A stretch of 64,000 nucleotides of DNA, taken from the NCBI RefSeq assembly GCF_900116145.1, contig NZ_FPAB01000004.1, positions 445,635 to 509,634 of the forward strand. The letters run 5' to 3'. The stretch comes from Streptomyces harbinensis (GTDB taxonomy: Bacteria; Actinomycetota; Actinomycetes; Streptomycetales; Streptomycetaceae). The translations under genes were made by a program, and so were the position numbers. How positions within the stretch are numbered: the first letter of the stretch is position 1; each line of letters opens with the position of its first letter. The notes under the pieces were generated by a model, which saw only the letters and a list, made by a program, of their open reading frames with translations, was not told where the DNA came from and did no database searches. This document shows positions 1 through 8,505 of this stretch, piece after piece.

Positions 1-180
1 CCGGGGACGGTGACGGCGCCGACGCCGGGGGCGTTGACGGCGGGCATGTTCGTGCCGACGCCGGGGACGGTGACGGCGCCGACGCCGGGGGCGTTCACGG
101 CGGGCATGTTCCCGCCGATGGCGGGCACGGTGACGGTCCCGGGAGCCGGGGTGTTGACCGACGGCATGGAGGTGCCGACG
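1..180 (-). repeat. 60-bp in-frame tandem repeat (20 residues per unit)
   Basis: Three consecutive 60-bp units occupy 1-60, 61-120 and 121-180. The first two differ at only a few bases, while the third is more diverged. On the minus strand each encodes a 20-residue Asn-Met-Pro-Ala-Val-Asn-Ala-Pro-Gly-Val-Gly-type unit. The array runs off the window, so the copy number is unknown. Similarity rises toward the protein's C-terminal side, which fits recent unit expansion. Confidence 0.85.
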
Positions 181-1748
181 TTGGTCACCGGTACGACCCC
201 GATCCCGGTGGCAGGCGGGCTGACCACCGGCACCATGGGGCCGAGGGTCGGCGCGCCGATGGCACCGACACCGGAGAACGGCACGTCCGCAATCAGCGCG
301 CCCATGTTCGGCAGCGGGGGCAGGGAGAAGCCGACGCCGCCGATGTTCTGGTTGGCGAGGTTCAGACTGATCGGCGGCGGCGAGACCACCTGGACGCCGG
401 CGGAGAAGTTGCTGCCCAGGCCCCCCGGCGTCAGCCCGCCGCCGATGTTCACCGGCGGCATCGTGCCGAACCCGCCGTGGTTGAAGCGCACCAGCTCACC
501 GATGCCGGGCGGCGGGGAGAAGATGTTCACCCCGGCGGCTGCCGCGCCCGACACCTTGCTGGCGCCGCCGGCGAGCACGGCCGGGTCCAGACCGTAACGG
601 TGCATGCCGAACAGACCGCGGTCGATGAACCCGATCCTCAGCGCCTGGCCGAGACCGACCAGCCGGATCTCGTTGGCCGCCACCGGCAGGAAGAACCGCA
701 GGCCCTGGGTGCCGGTGATCCCCCGCCAGATGTTCACCGGCAGGTTCTTGACCGTGAAGACCGCGCCGGCGAACAGCTTGCCGATCTGGAACGACCTGAC
801 CCCGACGTTGTTGATCACCGACAGCCCGGCCATGCCCGGGGCGAACCGGAAATGGTTCAGATTGGCGCCGAACCTCAGCCCGAGGTTGTTGGTCTTGAGG
901 AAGTTGGACGAGAAACGGAAGCCCTGCCACAGTCCGCCCGCGCCCTTGATCCACATGGCCCCGAACTGGGCGGCGCTGGTGATGCCGAAGAACGCCTTGC
1001 CGCCGGCGACACCGCCCTTGAAGCCGCCCTTGATGCCGCTCCACAGCTTCCCGACCGACAGGCCCTTGGTGGTCGGGGCGATGACACCCAGGATGGACAG
1101 CACCAGTTCGGTGACGCTGGCCTTGCCGCGGGAGAAGTCGACCGCGGTCTTGATCAGCAGCGCCACGTTCAGCGCCAGGGTGAACAGGGCGAGCGGGCCG
1201 CCGACGATGATGGCGGGGACGATCAGGATGATCGCCAGCCACCCGAGCGCCTTCCAGAACTCGTCGCATTCGTTCACCGGCGAGTCGATGCTGTTCCCGG
1301 CCTCGCGCATGACGCTGGCGGCCGTGCTCGCGGCGCTCTCCAGGTTCGACTTGGCGTCCTCGGCGGTGGACTTGTAGCCCTCGCGCTCGGCGTCGTCGTC
1401 CTCGCCAAGACCCGCGGCGGCGGCCAGTGCCTCGTCCGCCCGGCTCTGCTCCGTCCGCATCACCTCGACATAGGTCTTGAGGGCGGATTGGACCTTCTCG
1501 TGGGCCTCCTTGAAGGAGGAGACGTAGTTCCGCAGATCGTTGTCGATGATCTTGCGCAGCGCGTCGGCCGTCTTGCCGACGAACGCGCCGTCCGCGGTGT
1601 TCTTGACCTCGGTGAGCCCCTCGTCGATCGTCGTGGCGAGCGTGACGAGCTTCGCCTGGGACGTGATCAGCTCGTCCAGCTGGCCCGGGTCGCCGGGCGT
1701 CGGGTCGCTCTTGAGACCGAGGGCGCTCCAGTCCTCGGGACGAGCCAT
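1..1748 (-). CDS. Type VII-secreted polymorphic-toxin-like protein, C-terminus beyond window
   Basis: The frame starts at ATG 1748 and stays open to the window edge, so about 582 residues are visible and the C-terminal end is missing. The first residues, MARPEDWSALGLKSDPTPGD, match the putative T7SS secretion-signal domain found at the start of actinobacterial secreted polymorphic toxins. A helical ESX-like region of about 150 residues follows, then two hydrophobic segments near residues 168-205 (including LAIILIVPAIIVGGPLALF). Next comes a Gly/Phe/Asn-rich region and finally Pro/Val/Gly-rich 20-residue tandem repeats. Long N-terminal delivery regions followed by repeats and a variable toxin are typical of such effectors. 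No toxin domain is visible, so toxicity is inference. The gene diverges from three ESX-like genes and sits beside a motor ATPase that could export it. Confidence 0.8.
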   Translation of the reverse strand, partial: MARPEDWSALGLKSDPTPGDPGQLDELITSQAKLVTLATTIDEGLTEVKNTADGAFVGKTADALRKIIDNDLRNYVSSFKEAHEKVQSALKTYVEVMRTEQSRADEALAAAAGLGEDDDAEREGYKSTAEDAKSNLESAASTAASVMREAGNSIDSPVNECDEFWKALGWLAIILIVPAIIVGGPLALFTLALNVALLIKTAVDFSRGKASVTELVLSILGVIAPTTKGLSVGKLWSGIKGGFKGGVAGGKAFFGITSAAQFGAMWIKGAGGLWQGFRFSSNFLKTNNLGLRFGANLNHFRFAPGMAGLSVINNVGVRSFQIGKLFAGAVFTVKNLPVNIWRGITGTQGLRFFLPVAANEIRLVGLGQALRIGFIDRGLFGMHRYGLDPAVLAGGASKVSGAAAAGVNIFSPPPGIGELVRFNHGGFGTMPPVNIGGGLTPGGLGSNFSAGVQVVSPPPISLNLANQNIGGVGFSLPPLPNMGALIADVPFSGVGAIGAPTLGPMVPVVSPPATGIGVVPVTNVGTSMPSVNTPAPGTVTVPAIGGNMPAVNAPGVGAVTVPGVGTNMPAVNAPGVGAVTVP

Positions 1749-2072
1749 GGTCGGCACTCCTTCCGGGTCCCCGTGTTCGGTGAGGGCACTCCCCGGCGAC
1801 ACTGCACGGAGGGGTTTCCACCACTACTACGCGGCAGGCCCTCCGCCGGTTCAATCGGATCCCCGGAACAGCGGGCTTTCGCGTCATGTCACCGGAGGCT
1901 GCCGTCCGTTCACCCGCGCGGCACCGGACCGACCGCCGGGGAACGGGAGATGACGGCGCGGGAAAGGGCGCCCGGCGGGACCGGAACGCGGTACACCTCA
2001 CGCGCGGGCGTTGAACCTTCTCCCCGGCTGGGGCGTAGAGAGGGCAGTACCCGAGGACCGTCCGGAGGACCC
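1749..2072. other. Divergent intergenic region between T7SS genes
   Basis: These 324 bases separate the secreted protein (minus strand) from the ESX-like operon (plus strand) and must carry both promoters. A purine-rich GGAGGAC lies just upstream of the GTG at 2073 and decides that start. I could not place convincing -35/-10 pairs. No additional gene with actinomycete-like coding character is visible. Confidence 0.5.
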
Positions 2073-3002
2073 GTGGCCGACTTCTCCATCGACTACAGCC
2101 AGCTCCACACCGTGCAGGAGAAGATGCGTTCCCTGGCGGAGCAGGCCGGGTCGGGCGGTGGCGACGGCAAGTTCAAGGAGGTCGGCGAGGGCAGCCTCGG
2201 CGACGCGACCACCGTCTTCGGCAACCGGCAGCTGGCCGCCGCCTTCCAGACGTTCTACAGCCGCTCCCGCAGCCGGACCAAGCAGGCCAAGGACGGGCTG
2301 ACCGAACTCGCCGACACCTTCAAAGGGGTCTCGGACTACTGGTTCGACACCGACGCCAACATGGCGGCCAGCGGTGGCGTGGACGCCCAGCGCGGGGAGT
2401 TCAACGAGTGGGTCAGCACCAAGGAGGCCCACGACCAGTGGGTGGCCGACAAAGAGGCCTGGGACAACATGCTGGAGGACATCGGGGCCACCGAGTACTT
2501 CCAGGAGAACCCGGACGAATCCATCCGCCAGGTGTGCAGCGGGTCGGACGCCCCCGACTTCTGCGAGGCGTGGCGGGAACTGGAGGCGGAAGGCAACCAT
2601 GCCCTCAAGCCCGGCGACGAGCCCCCGAAACCCAAGGGTGACAAGCCGCCGACCGAGTACACGTACACGGACGACGAGGGCACGGTCAAGGTCACGCTCG
2701 AATACGACGACGACTACAACGTCACCAAGCAGACCTCGGAGATCAGCAACCCGAACGGCCTGTCCTACACCTCGGAGCAGGAATTCGACGGGCCGGCCCG
2801 GGAGGTCACCGTCGACGGCGACAAACGCACCATCCAGGACTACACCATGACCACCACCTACGGTGACGGCACCGAGAGTGTGGCCGTGGTGCGGTGGAAC
2901 GAAGACGGTACCGGAACCATGGAAGTCACCGCCGATGACGAGGTGACCAAGTACACCCACAACGGCAAGAAGGACGCCGAGTGGGAAGAGGTCAAGGACT
3001 AG
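2073..3002 (+). CDS. ESX-type secreted protein with C-terminal extension
   Basis: This 309-residue protein starts at GTG 2073, chosen because GGAGGAC precedes it by a few bases; the much longer upstream open frame is antisense to the neighbouring gene. Residues 1-100 (VADFSIDYSQLHTVQEKMRS onward) look like the two-helix ESX/WXG100 fold, with a Gly-rich turn near residue 30. The middle is acidic and charged. Residues about 190-309 are rich in Thr, Asp and Glu with alternating hydrophobics (EYTYTDDEGTVKVTLEYDDD), suggesting a beta-rich C-terminal domain I do not recognise. It probably shares a transcript with the two small genes downstream (35 and 42 bp gaps) and is a likely export substrate or chaperone for the adjacent secretion system. 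The function of the C-terminal domain is unknown. Confidence 0.7.
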   Translation: MADFSIDYSQLHTVQEKMRSLAEQAGSGGGDGKFKEVGEGSLGDATTVFGNRQLAAAFQTFYSRSRSRTKQAKDGLTELADTFKGVSDYWFDTDANMAASGGVDAQRGEFNEWVSTKEAHDQWVADKEAWDNMLEDIGATEYFQENPDESIRQVCSGSDAPDFCEAWRELEAEGNHALKPGDEPPKPKGDKPPTEYTYTDDEGTVKVTLEYDDDYNVTKQTSEISNPNGLSYTSEQEFDGPAREVTVDGDKRTIQDYTMTTTYGDGTESVAVVRWNEDGTGTMEVTADDEVTKYTHNGKKDAEWEEVKD

Positions 3003-3037
3003 ACCTCGCGACCGCAGCGACAAAGGGAGAACCACTC

Positions 3038-3343
3038 ATGGCTGCCAACATCAGTCTGGACTACGCCGAGATCGAGCGGGTGTGCGGTGTCCTGGACGAC
3101 GCCGTCGACAACACGCTCGTGCCGCGCATGAAGGAAGCGAAGGACGAGGTCGACGCGCTGCTCAACACCGGCCTGGTGCTGACCGCGACCAGCCCGGCGC
3201 TGGAGGCCAAGTACGAGACGTTCACCACGAACCTCATCGCCGGCGCCGAGGCCATCAAGGAGTACGCCAACCAGTTCAAGGAGATCAAGAAGTCCATCGA
3301 GAACATGGACGCCGACATGGCGGAGAAGATCAACGCCGGCTGA
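3038..3343 (+). CDS. Small ESX/WXG100-like protein
   Basis: A 101-residue protein with the size and alpha-helical hairpin pattern of WXG100 proteins. A first amphipathic helix (residues about 6-40) and a second (about 60-98) are joined by a turn near LLNTGLVLTATSPAL. The hallmark Trp-x-Gly is absent; the turn reads Asn-Thr-Gly with no Trp in the protein. The start at 3038 follows AAAGGGAGA. It lies 35 bp after the larger ESX-like gene and 42 bp before a paralogue of similar size, so the two may form a heterodimer as ESX pairs usually do. Secretion through the nearby FtsK/EssC-like ATPase is inference from context. Confidence 0.75.
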   Translation: MAANISLDYAEIERVCGVLDDAVDNTLVPRMKEAKDEVDALLNTGLVLTATSPALEAKYETFTTNLIAGAEAIKEYANQFKEIKKSIENMDADMAEKINAG

Positions 3344-3385
3344 TTTCCCTGTCGCACGCACCACCCACCACCACCGGAGAATTCC

Positions 3386-3718
3386 ATGGCGAATGATGTC
3401 GTCTTTGATTACGACGCGATCGAGACCACCGCGTCGACGATGGGCAACAAGCTCGCGGATATCGCCGCCGAGCTGACGACCCTCAAGAACACCGTGGCCA
3501 ATCTGCTCCAGAACGGTCTGGTCTTCGAGAAGGCCAGCCCCGCGATGACCGACGCGTACAACCAGTTCACGAACCAGCTGGACGCCTCGGCCAAGAACAT
3601 CGACGAATACGCGAAGATGTTCCAGAACTTCGCCACCGAGATGGCCAACTCGGACGAGCAGATCACCAACGACGTCAACGCCGCCGCCGCCGAGGCCGCG
3701 GCCAACGCCGAGGGCTGA
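3386..3718 (+). CDS. Small ESX/WXG100-like protein, paralogue
   Basis: A 110-residue helical hairpin protein, clearly related in layout to the preceding gene: short lead, helix, turn containing LLQNGLVFEKASPAM, second helix containing NIDEYAKMFQNFATEM. It also lacks the WxG tryptophan. An Ala-rich tail (residues 98-110) replaces the usual short ESX tail. The ATG at 3386 is preceded by CACCGGAGAATTCC, a good ribosome binding site. It is the last gene of the three-gene ESX-like set and is followed by a strong hairpin. It probably partners the 101-residue protein. The pair is assigned by fold pattern and context only. Confidence 0.75.
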   Translation: MANDVVFDYDAIETTASTMGNKLADIAAELTTLKNTVANLLQNGLVFEKASPAMTDAYNQFTNQLDASAKNIDEYAKMFQNFATEMANSDEQITNDVNAAAAEAAANAEG

Positions 3719-3744
3719 TCCCGCCCGACCGTCCGCGCACAGCC

Positions 3745-3780
3745 GAACGGCCGCCCCCATCCTCCCGGGGGCGGCCGTTC
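3745..3780. terminator. Bidirectional hairpin terminator
   Basis: A perfect 14-bp GC-rich stem (arms 3745-3758 and 3767-3780) with an 8-base loop sits between the ESX-like genes and the convergent motor ATPase gene. It lacks a U-tract, as is common for actinomycete terminators. Confidence 0.8.
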
Positions 3781-3814
3781 AGCGTGTCCGCGGCGTACGC
3801 GGACGCCGGCGGCG

Positions 3815-6800
3815 TCAGCCGTCCAGCACCGTCAGCGGGACCTGCACCGCGATGGCGTGGCCGCCGGGACCCGACGTCCAGCCCCGGCCCTCCGGCAGCG
3901 CCGTCCGCACCTGCTCCGACGACAGCCGCGAGCCGATCAGATCACCCTCGCCGATCGTCTTCGGCCCCAGCAGCACACCGCTGCGCGAGCGCCGTGCGGC
4001 GCCCATCCAGCCGAGCGAGGAGATGGACTCGGCGGGCCCGGCCAGCAGCAGTCCCCGGCCCTGGTCGCGGCCCGAGGTGGCCACCGCCCGCAGGACCCGG
4101 TCCGCCCGGCAGTTGGCCAGCATGTCCGCGTCGTCCACCACGACGACCACCGGCCGGCCCGCGACCTCCTCCAGCGCCTCGGTCAGCTCCTCCGCCGACG
4201 GGTCGGTGTCCGTCATCACTTTCGCCAGCTCGTGCACGCCCAGCCGGCGCAGCTGCGAGTCGCGCGGGGTGATCACCACCAGCGAGGTGCCGCCCAGCAG
4301 CAGCGACACACTCATCGCCGCCAGCGTGGTGGAGCGGCCCGAGCGCGGCGGGCCCGCCACCACGAAGCTGCCGCCGCCCGCCGCGAAGTCGTAGCCCAGC
4401 GGGACGCCGGCGTCGCCGCCGATGCCCAGCAGCGCGAACAGCGGACGCCGCTGCTCGGCCGGCAGCTGCTCCATCGCCTCGGTGAAGCCGATCAGCCCGG
4501 GCAGCTGCCCGATGCGGAACGGCCGGCGCGCCTGCGGCACCTTGGCGTCCCGCTTGCTGGTCCGCCGGCCGACGGCGCGCAGCGCCTCGCCCTGGTCGGC
4601 CGCCGGGTCGCCGTCGCCCTCCTGGGGCAGCAGCCCGATCTGGGTCTCGACGCCGGACGGCGCCATCCAGCCGCGGCCCGGCGGCACATGGGCGGGCACC
4701 TTGCCGCGCGCCATGCCCACCAGGTGGTAGTCGCTGGGGTCGGTCTGCCGCAGCAGCAGCCGCCGGTCGTTGTGCGCGGCCAGCCGGCCGCCCAGCAGCA
4801 GCCGCTCGGAGGTGGCGATCACATGGATGCCCGCCGCCTGGCCCTCGCGGACCAGCCGGATGACGTCCGTGTACATCCGGCCGCCGTCGTAGTCGTCGAT
4901 CATGGCGCTCAGCGCGTCCCAGCCGTCGATGAGCAGCAGCAGATGGGCCGGCCGCTGGTCCTTGGGCAGCTTGGCGCGCAGCTCGGTGAGGCTGGAGCAG
5001 CTGTGCTGGGACACCGCCCGCTGCCGGGTGGTGAGTTCGGTGACCAGCCGGCTCACCAGACGCTCCAGGCGTTCGGCGTCGTGCCGGTCGACGACCGCCC
5101 CGCAGTGCGGCAGCGTCTCCAGCGCGGCGAGCCCGCCGCCGGCCGAGTCGATGCCGTAGATGTGCAGATCGGCGCTGCTGACGGCCATCGCCGCCGAACC
5201 GGCGATCGTGCGCAGCACCTGGGTGCGGCCGGAGCGCGGGGCGCCGATGACGTACAGGTGGCCGAAGGTCGCGAAGTCGATGCTGCCCAGCCGCCGGTCC
5301 TGGAACTCGGGCAGGTCCAGCAGCCCGTACGGCACCAGCGGCAGCCCGCCCGGGGTGTCCGGTGTCTCGGTGGGCGGCAGGTCCTCCAGGCGCAGCTGCT
5401 CGGACAGCGGCGGCAGCCACGGGCTGGGCTGCTCGGTGTAGCCCTCCAGCTGCGCGGCGGCGGTGCTGATGGCCTGCACCAGGGCGAGCAGGTCGGTGGG
5501 GCGCTCGATGGGGACCGGGCGTTCGGCGTCCGGGAGGTCGTCGTCGTCCGCACCGAGGTCGGTGGGCCGGCCCAGGCCGCTCCAGGTCAGCTCGGCGGCC
5601 CGCACGGTCCGCCCGGGCGCCGGTGCCTGCGGCCCGTCCTCGACGGCCCCCGTCTGCTGCGCCGGGTCGGTGTCGGTGCGCTCGGCGCCGACCCAGGCCG
5701 TCTGGAACGGGGTGGGGTTGTTGTGGCCGCGGCGCAGCAGGGCCCGTCCCGGGTTGCCGGCGGAGATGGCCGCGGCGTCCGGGTTGTTGATGATGTCCTG
5801 GCTCTCGGAGCGGTCGGTGACGCGCAGCGCGATCCGCAGGTTGGTGTTGGCCTTGATCTCGTTGTTGACCGAGCCGCCGGGCCGCTGGGTGGCCAGGATC
5901 AGGTGCAGGCCGAGCGAACGGCCCCGCTGGGCCAGGGAGATCAGCCCGGGGACGAAGTCCGGCAGCTCCCGCACCAGGGTGGCGAACTCGTCGATGACGA
6001 GCAGCAGCCGGGGCAGAGCGGGCAGCCGCGGATCGCGGGCGCGCTTGAGCCGGTACTCGGGGTGGTCCTTGGCCTCGACGTCCGCGAGCAGCTGCTCGCG
6101 GCGGCGCAGTTCGGCCTCCAGGGAGGCGAGCGCGCGCTGGACGAGGTGCCCGTCCAGGTCGGTGATCATGCCCAGGGTGTGCGGCAGCTGGGCGCATTCG
6201 CGGAACGCGCTGCCGCCCTTGTAGTCCACCAGCACGAAGGCGAGTTCGTCGGGCCGGTTGGCGGCGGCCAGCGAGGCGATCATCGTCTGGAGGAGTTCGG
6301 ACTTGCCGGATCCGGTGGTGCCGCCGATCAGTCCGTGCGGGCCGTCGCGCACCAGGTCGATGCGGAGCGGCCCCTCGTACCCCTGGCCGAGGGTGAACGT
6401 GGTGGAGGCGGGGCGCCGGGCCCAGGTCTGGAGCAGCACCTGCGGGTCCGGCGGCTCCTGGTCGATCAGCGGCAGCAGCCGGACATCGGCCGGCAGCCCG
6501 GAGTCGGCGTCCACCGTCACGTCCCGGATCGGGGCGATCGCGCGGGCGACCTCCTCGCACCAGTCGCTGGTCACCAGGTCGGCGCGCACGCCCTCGACGG
6601 TCGGCAGCCCGGAGATGCGGACCGTCAGGGTGTCCTTGTCCGCGGCCGAACTGTCCGAGGAGGCGGTGGTGATGACGGCCGTGCACTCCTCGGGCAGCAG
6701 CCGCTCCCGCTCGTCCAGGCAGACGCTGAAGATCCGCACGCCGGGCCCGGCGGTGAGCACCTCGATGATGCCGGGGACGTCCCGCAGCCGGCGGGAGCCG

Positions 6801-8470
6801 TCCAGGATCACCAGGGTGTCGGGGAAGTGCATCAGGGTGCGGCCCAGCGCCGAGGAGGCGGCGTCGGTCCTGGCCTTGATGTCGGCGACGAGTTCGTTGA
6901 CGCGGTGCGCGGTGGACTCGGGGTCGTTGCCGACCGAGATGATGGTCCCGGCGGCGGCGGGCCGGTCCTGGCGCAGATGCGGCAGCCACCGCACCCAGCT
7001 CCAGGCGTCCGCGTGCTCGTTGCTGGTGAGGACGACGATCCGCAGATCGCGCGGGCTGTGCAGCACGGCGGACTGCGCCACCGCCCAGCACGCCACCCGG
7101 CGCGGGCCGGCGCCGGGGCCGGTGATGCCGACGACGCCGAGCTGCGTCATCTCCACGCAGTACGGCACGTCCGCCAGCCGCCAGTGCACGGAGGTGTGGT
7201 TGCTCTCCCGGGCCGAGTCGTTGATCTGCTTGAGCGAGGCGCGGGCGATGGTACCCACCCGCAGCGCCAGATGGTCGGGGTCGCGGCGGCGCCGCTCCCA
7301 CAGCTGGTGGCCGGGCCCGGTGGCGGTCAGCAGCAGGGACGCCGGGTCGGGGAAGGTGTCGTTGCGCAGGACGCGTTCGGCGACGGTCGCGTTGCGCACC
7401 TCCAGCTCCAGCGCGGCGCGGCGCAGCCGGAACAGCCGCAGCTGCTCCTCGTACTGCTTGCGCCCGCTGCGCCGGCCGACCAGCCAGTTGCCGATCGCCA
7501 TGATCGGGGTGAAGAAGACGAAGACGACGAAGAAGAACGTTCGGAAGAGGCTGACCATCACGAAGCCCATGACGAGCGGGGCGATCAGCATCAGGAACGG
7601 GAAGGGCCGGTTGCCGCGCTTGGCGGGCGGTCCCGCCATCCGCATGGACTCGGCGTCCAGGTGCGGGGCGATGCGCGGCGGCCGGTTGTACTCCACGGCC
7701 AGGCCGTCGGGGGAGGGGTTGACGGCGGCGTCGGCCTCGAACGGGGTGCTCAGCCGCAGCAGATGGTCGCCGAGCGACAGATCGGCCCAGGCGGGCCACT
7801 CCTCCTCGCCGTCGTCGGGCTCCGGCAGTTGGTGGACCGGCGGCAGCGGCGGCGGGGCCGGCTGCCCGTCGGGGCCCGGCGGGGGAGGCGCCACCGAGTG
7901 GCCGCCGGGGCCGCCGTCCTGGGTGCCCGCGGGCTCCTCGGCGGTCAGCGGGGTGCCGGTCTCGGGGTCGACGGGCGGCGGCGGGGTGAGGCTGCGCAGG
8001 CCGCAGCGCTCCGGGTCGGCGTCCTCGGGCAGCCGGAAGCTGACGCCGCCGTCGGCGGCGACGGTGATCCAGGTGCCGCGCCCGGGGGCGCCGCCGCCCG
8101 TCAGGCGCAGCGCGCAGCCGCGGTCGGTGCCGATCTCGTGGCTGCCGGGGCCGAGCAGCCAGACGTGGCCGGCGCCGGGGCCCGAGACGTGGCGGACCTC
8201 GATCAGCGGGGCGTCGCCGGCGTGCGGGGCCCAGGCGCGGGTGAGGGAGCGGCCGTCGTGGGAGACGGGGGCGTCCACGCCGAGCAGGGCGCCCTCGCGG
8301 ATGCCGCTGGCGCCCAGGGTGGCGTCGGGGTCGAGCTGCCGGTCGCCCAGGTAGAGCTGCCCGGCGCCGAGTACGGAGCCGAGGTCGGCGACGGTGGCGT
8401 CCTCGGGGACGTCCAGCAGGTGGTCGGTGGGCGGGCCGTCGGGGACGGCGGTGGAGACGGTCAGTTTCAC
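3815..8470 (-). CDS. FtsK/SpoIIIE-family type VII secretion ATPase (EccC/EssC-like)
   Basis: A 1551-residue membrane motor protein with a GTG start at 8470. Residues 1-80 resemble a ubiquitin-like (YukD-type) domain and about 95-150 an FHA-like domain. Pro-rich linkers and two hydrophobic helices follow near residues 285-335. Three ATPase modules come next. The first has an intact Walker A (GGTTGSGKSELL, about residue 715) and Walker B (LLLVIDEFATL, about 825). The second and third P-loops read GAPRSGRT (about 1077) and GPPRSGRST (about 1376), with Arg where the catalytic Lys should be. This architecture matches EccC/EssC secretion motors, which recognise and push ESX substrates through the membrane. 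The N-terminal Ub/FHA arrangement is closer to Firmicute EssC than to mycobacterial EccC. No EccB, EccD, EccE or mycosin gene is visible. Confidence 0.88.
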   Translation of the reverse strand: MKLTVSTAVPDGPPTDHLLDVPEDATVADLGSVLGAGQLYLGDRQLDPDATLGASGIREGALLGVDAPVSHDGRSLTRAWAPHAGDAPLIEVRHVSGPGAGHVWLLGPGSHEIGTDRGCALRLTGGGAPGRGTWITVAADGGVSFRLPEDADPERCGLRSLTPPPPVDPETGTPLTAEEPAGTQDGGPGGHSVAPPPPGPDGQPAPPPLPPVHQLPEPDDGEEEWPAWADLSLGDHLLRLSTPFEADAAVNPSPDGLAVEYNRPPRIAPHLDAESMRMAGPPAKRGNRPFPFLMLIAPLVMGFVMVSLFRTFFFVVFVFFTPIMAIGNWLVGRRSGRKQYEEQLRLFRLRRAALELEVRNATVAERVLRNDTFPDPASLLLTATGPGHQLWERRRRDPDHLALRVGTIARASLKQINDSARESNHTSVHWRLADVPYCVEMTQLGVVGITGPGAGPRRVACWAVAQSAVLHSPRDLRIVVLTSNEHADAWSWVRWLPHLRQDRPAAAGTIISVGNDPESTAHRVNELVADIKARTDAASSALGRTLMHFPDTLVILDGSRRLRDVPGIIEVLTAGPGVRIFSVCLDERERLLPEECTAVITTASSDSSAADKDTLTVRISGLPTVEGVRADLVTSDWCEEVARAIAPIRDVTVDADSGLPADVRLLPLIDQEPPDPQVLLQTWARRPASTTFTLGQGYEGPLRIDLVRDGPHGLIGGTTGSGKSELLQTMIASLAAANRPDELAFVLVDYKGGSAFRECAQLPHTLGMITDLDGHLVQRALASLEAELRRREQLLADVEAKDHPEYRLKRARDPRLPALPRLLLVIDEFATLVRELPDFVPGLISLAQRGRSLGLHLILATQRPGGSVNNEIKANTNLRIALRVTDRSESQDIINNPDAAAISAGNPGRALLRRGHNNPTPFQTAWVGAERTDTDPAQQTGAVEDGPQAPAPGRTVRAAELTWSGLGRPTDLGADDDDLPDAERPVPIERPTDLLALVQAISTAAAQLEGYTEQPSPWLPPLSEQLRLEDLPPTETPDTPGGLPLVPYGLLDLPEFQDRRLGSIDFATFGHLYVIGAPRSGRTQVLRTIAGSAAMAVSSADLHIYGIDSAGGGLAALETLPHCGAVVDRHDAERLERLVSRLVTELTTRQRAVSQHSCSSLTELRAKLPKDQRPAHLLLLIDGWDALSAMIDDYDGGRMYTDVIRLVREGQAAGIHVIATSERLLLGGRLAAHNDRRLLLRQTDPSDYHLVGMARGKVPAHVPPGRGWMAPSGVETQIGLLPQEGDGDPAADQGEALRAVGRRTSKRDAKVPQARRPFRIGQLPGLIGFTEAMEQLPAEQRRPLFALLGIGGDAGVPLGYDFAAGGGSFVVAGPPRSGRSTTLAAMSVSLLLGGTSLVVITPRDSQLRRLGVHELAKVMTDTDPSAEELTEALEEVAGRPVVVVVDDADMLANCRADRVLRAVATSGRDQGRGLLLAGPAESISSLGWMGAARRSRSGVLLGPKTIGEGDLIGSRLSSEQVRTALPEGRGWTSGPGGHAIAVQVPLTVLDG

Positions 8471-8505
8471 GGGAGTCCAGCGGCGTCGGGCGCTCTCGGG
8501 TCAGC

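Noticed and set aside
496..2001. 501-codon minus-strand frame
   Set aside because: The neighbouring frame starting at 1748 encodes a recognisable secretion-signal-type protein. This one is Arg-rich and lacks a domain.
477..2072. Upstream part of the frame that ends at 3002
   Set aside because: The part before GTG 2073 is antisense to the T7SS-secreted protein and looks non-coding. A good ribosome binding site supports the internal start.
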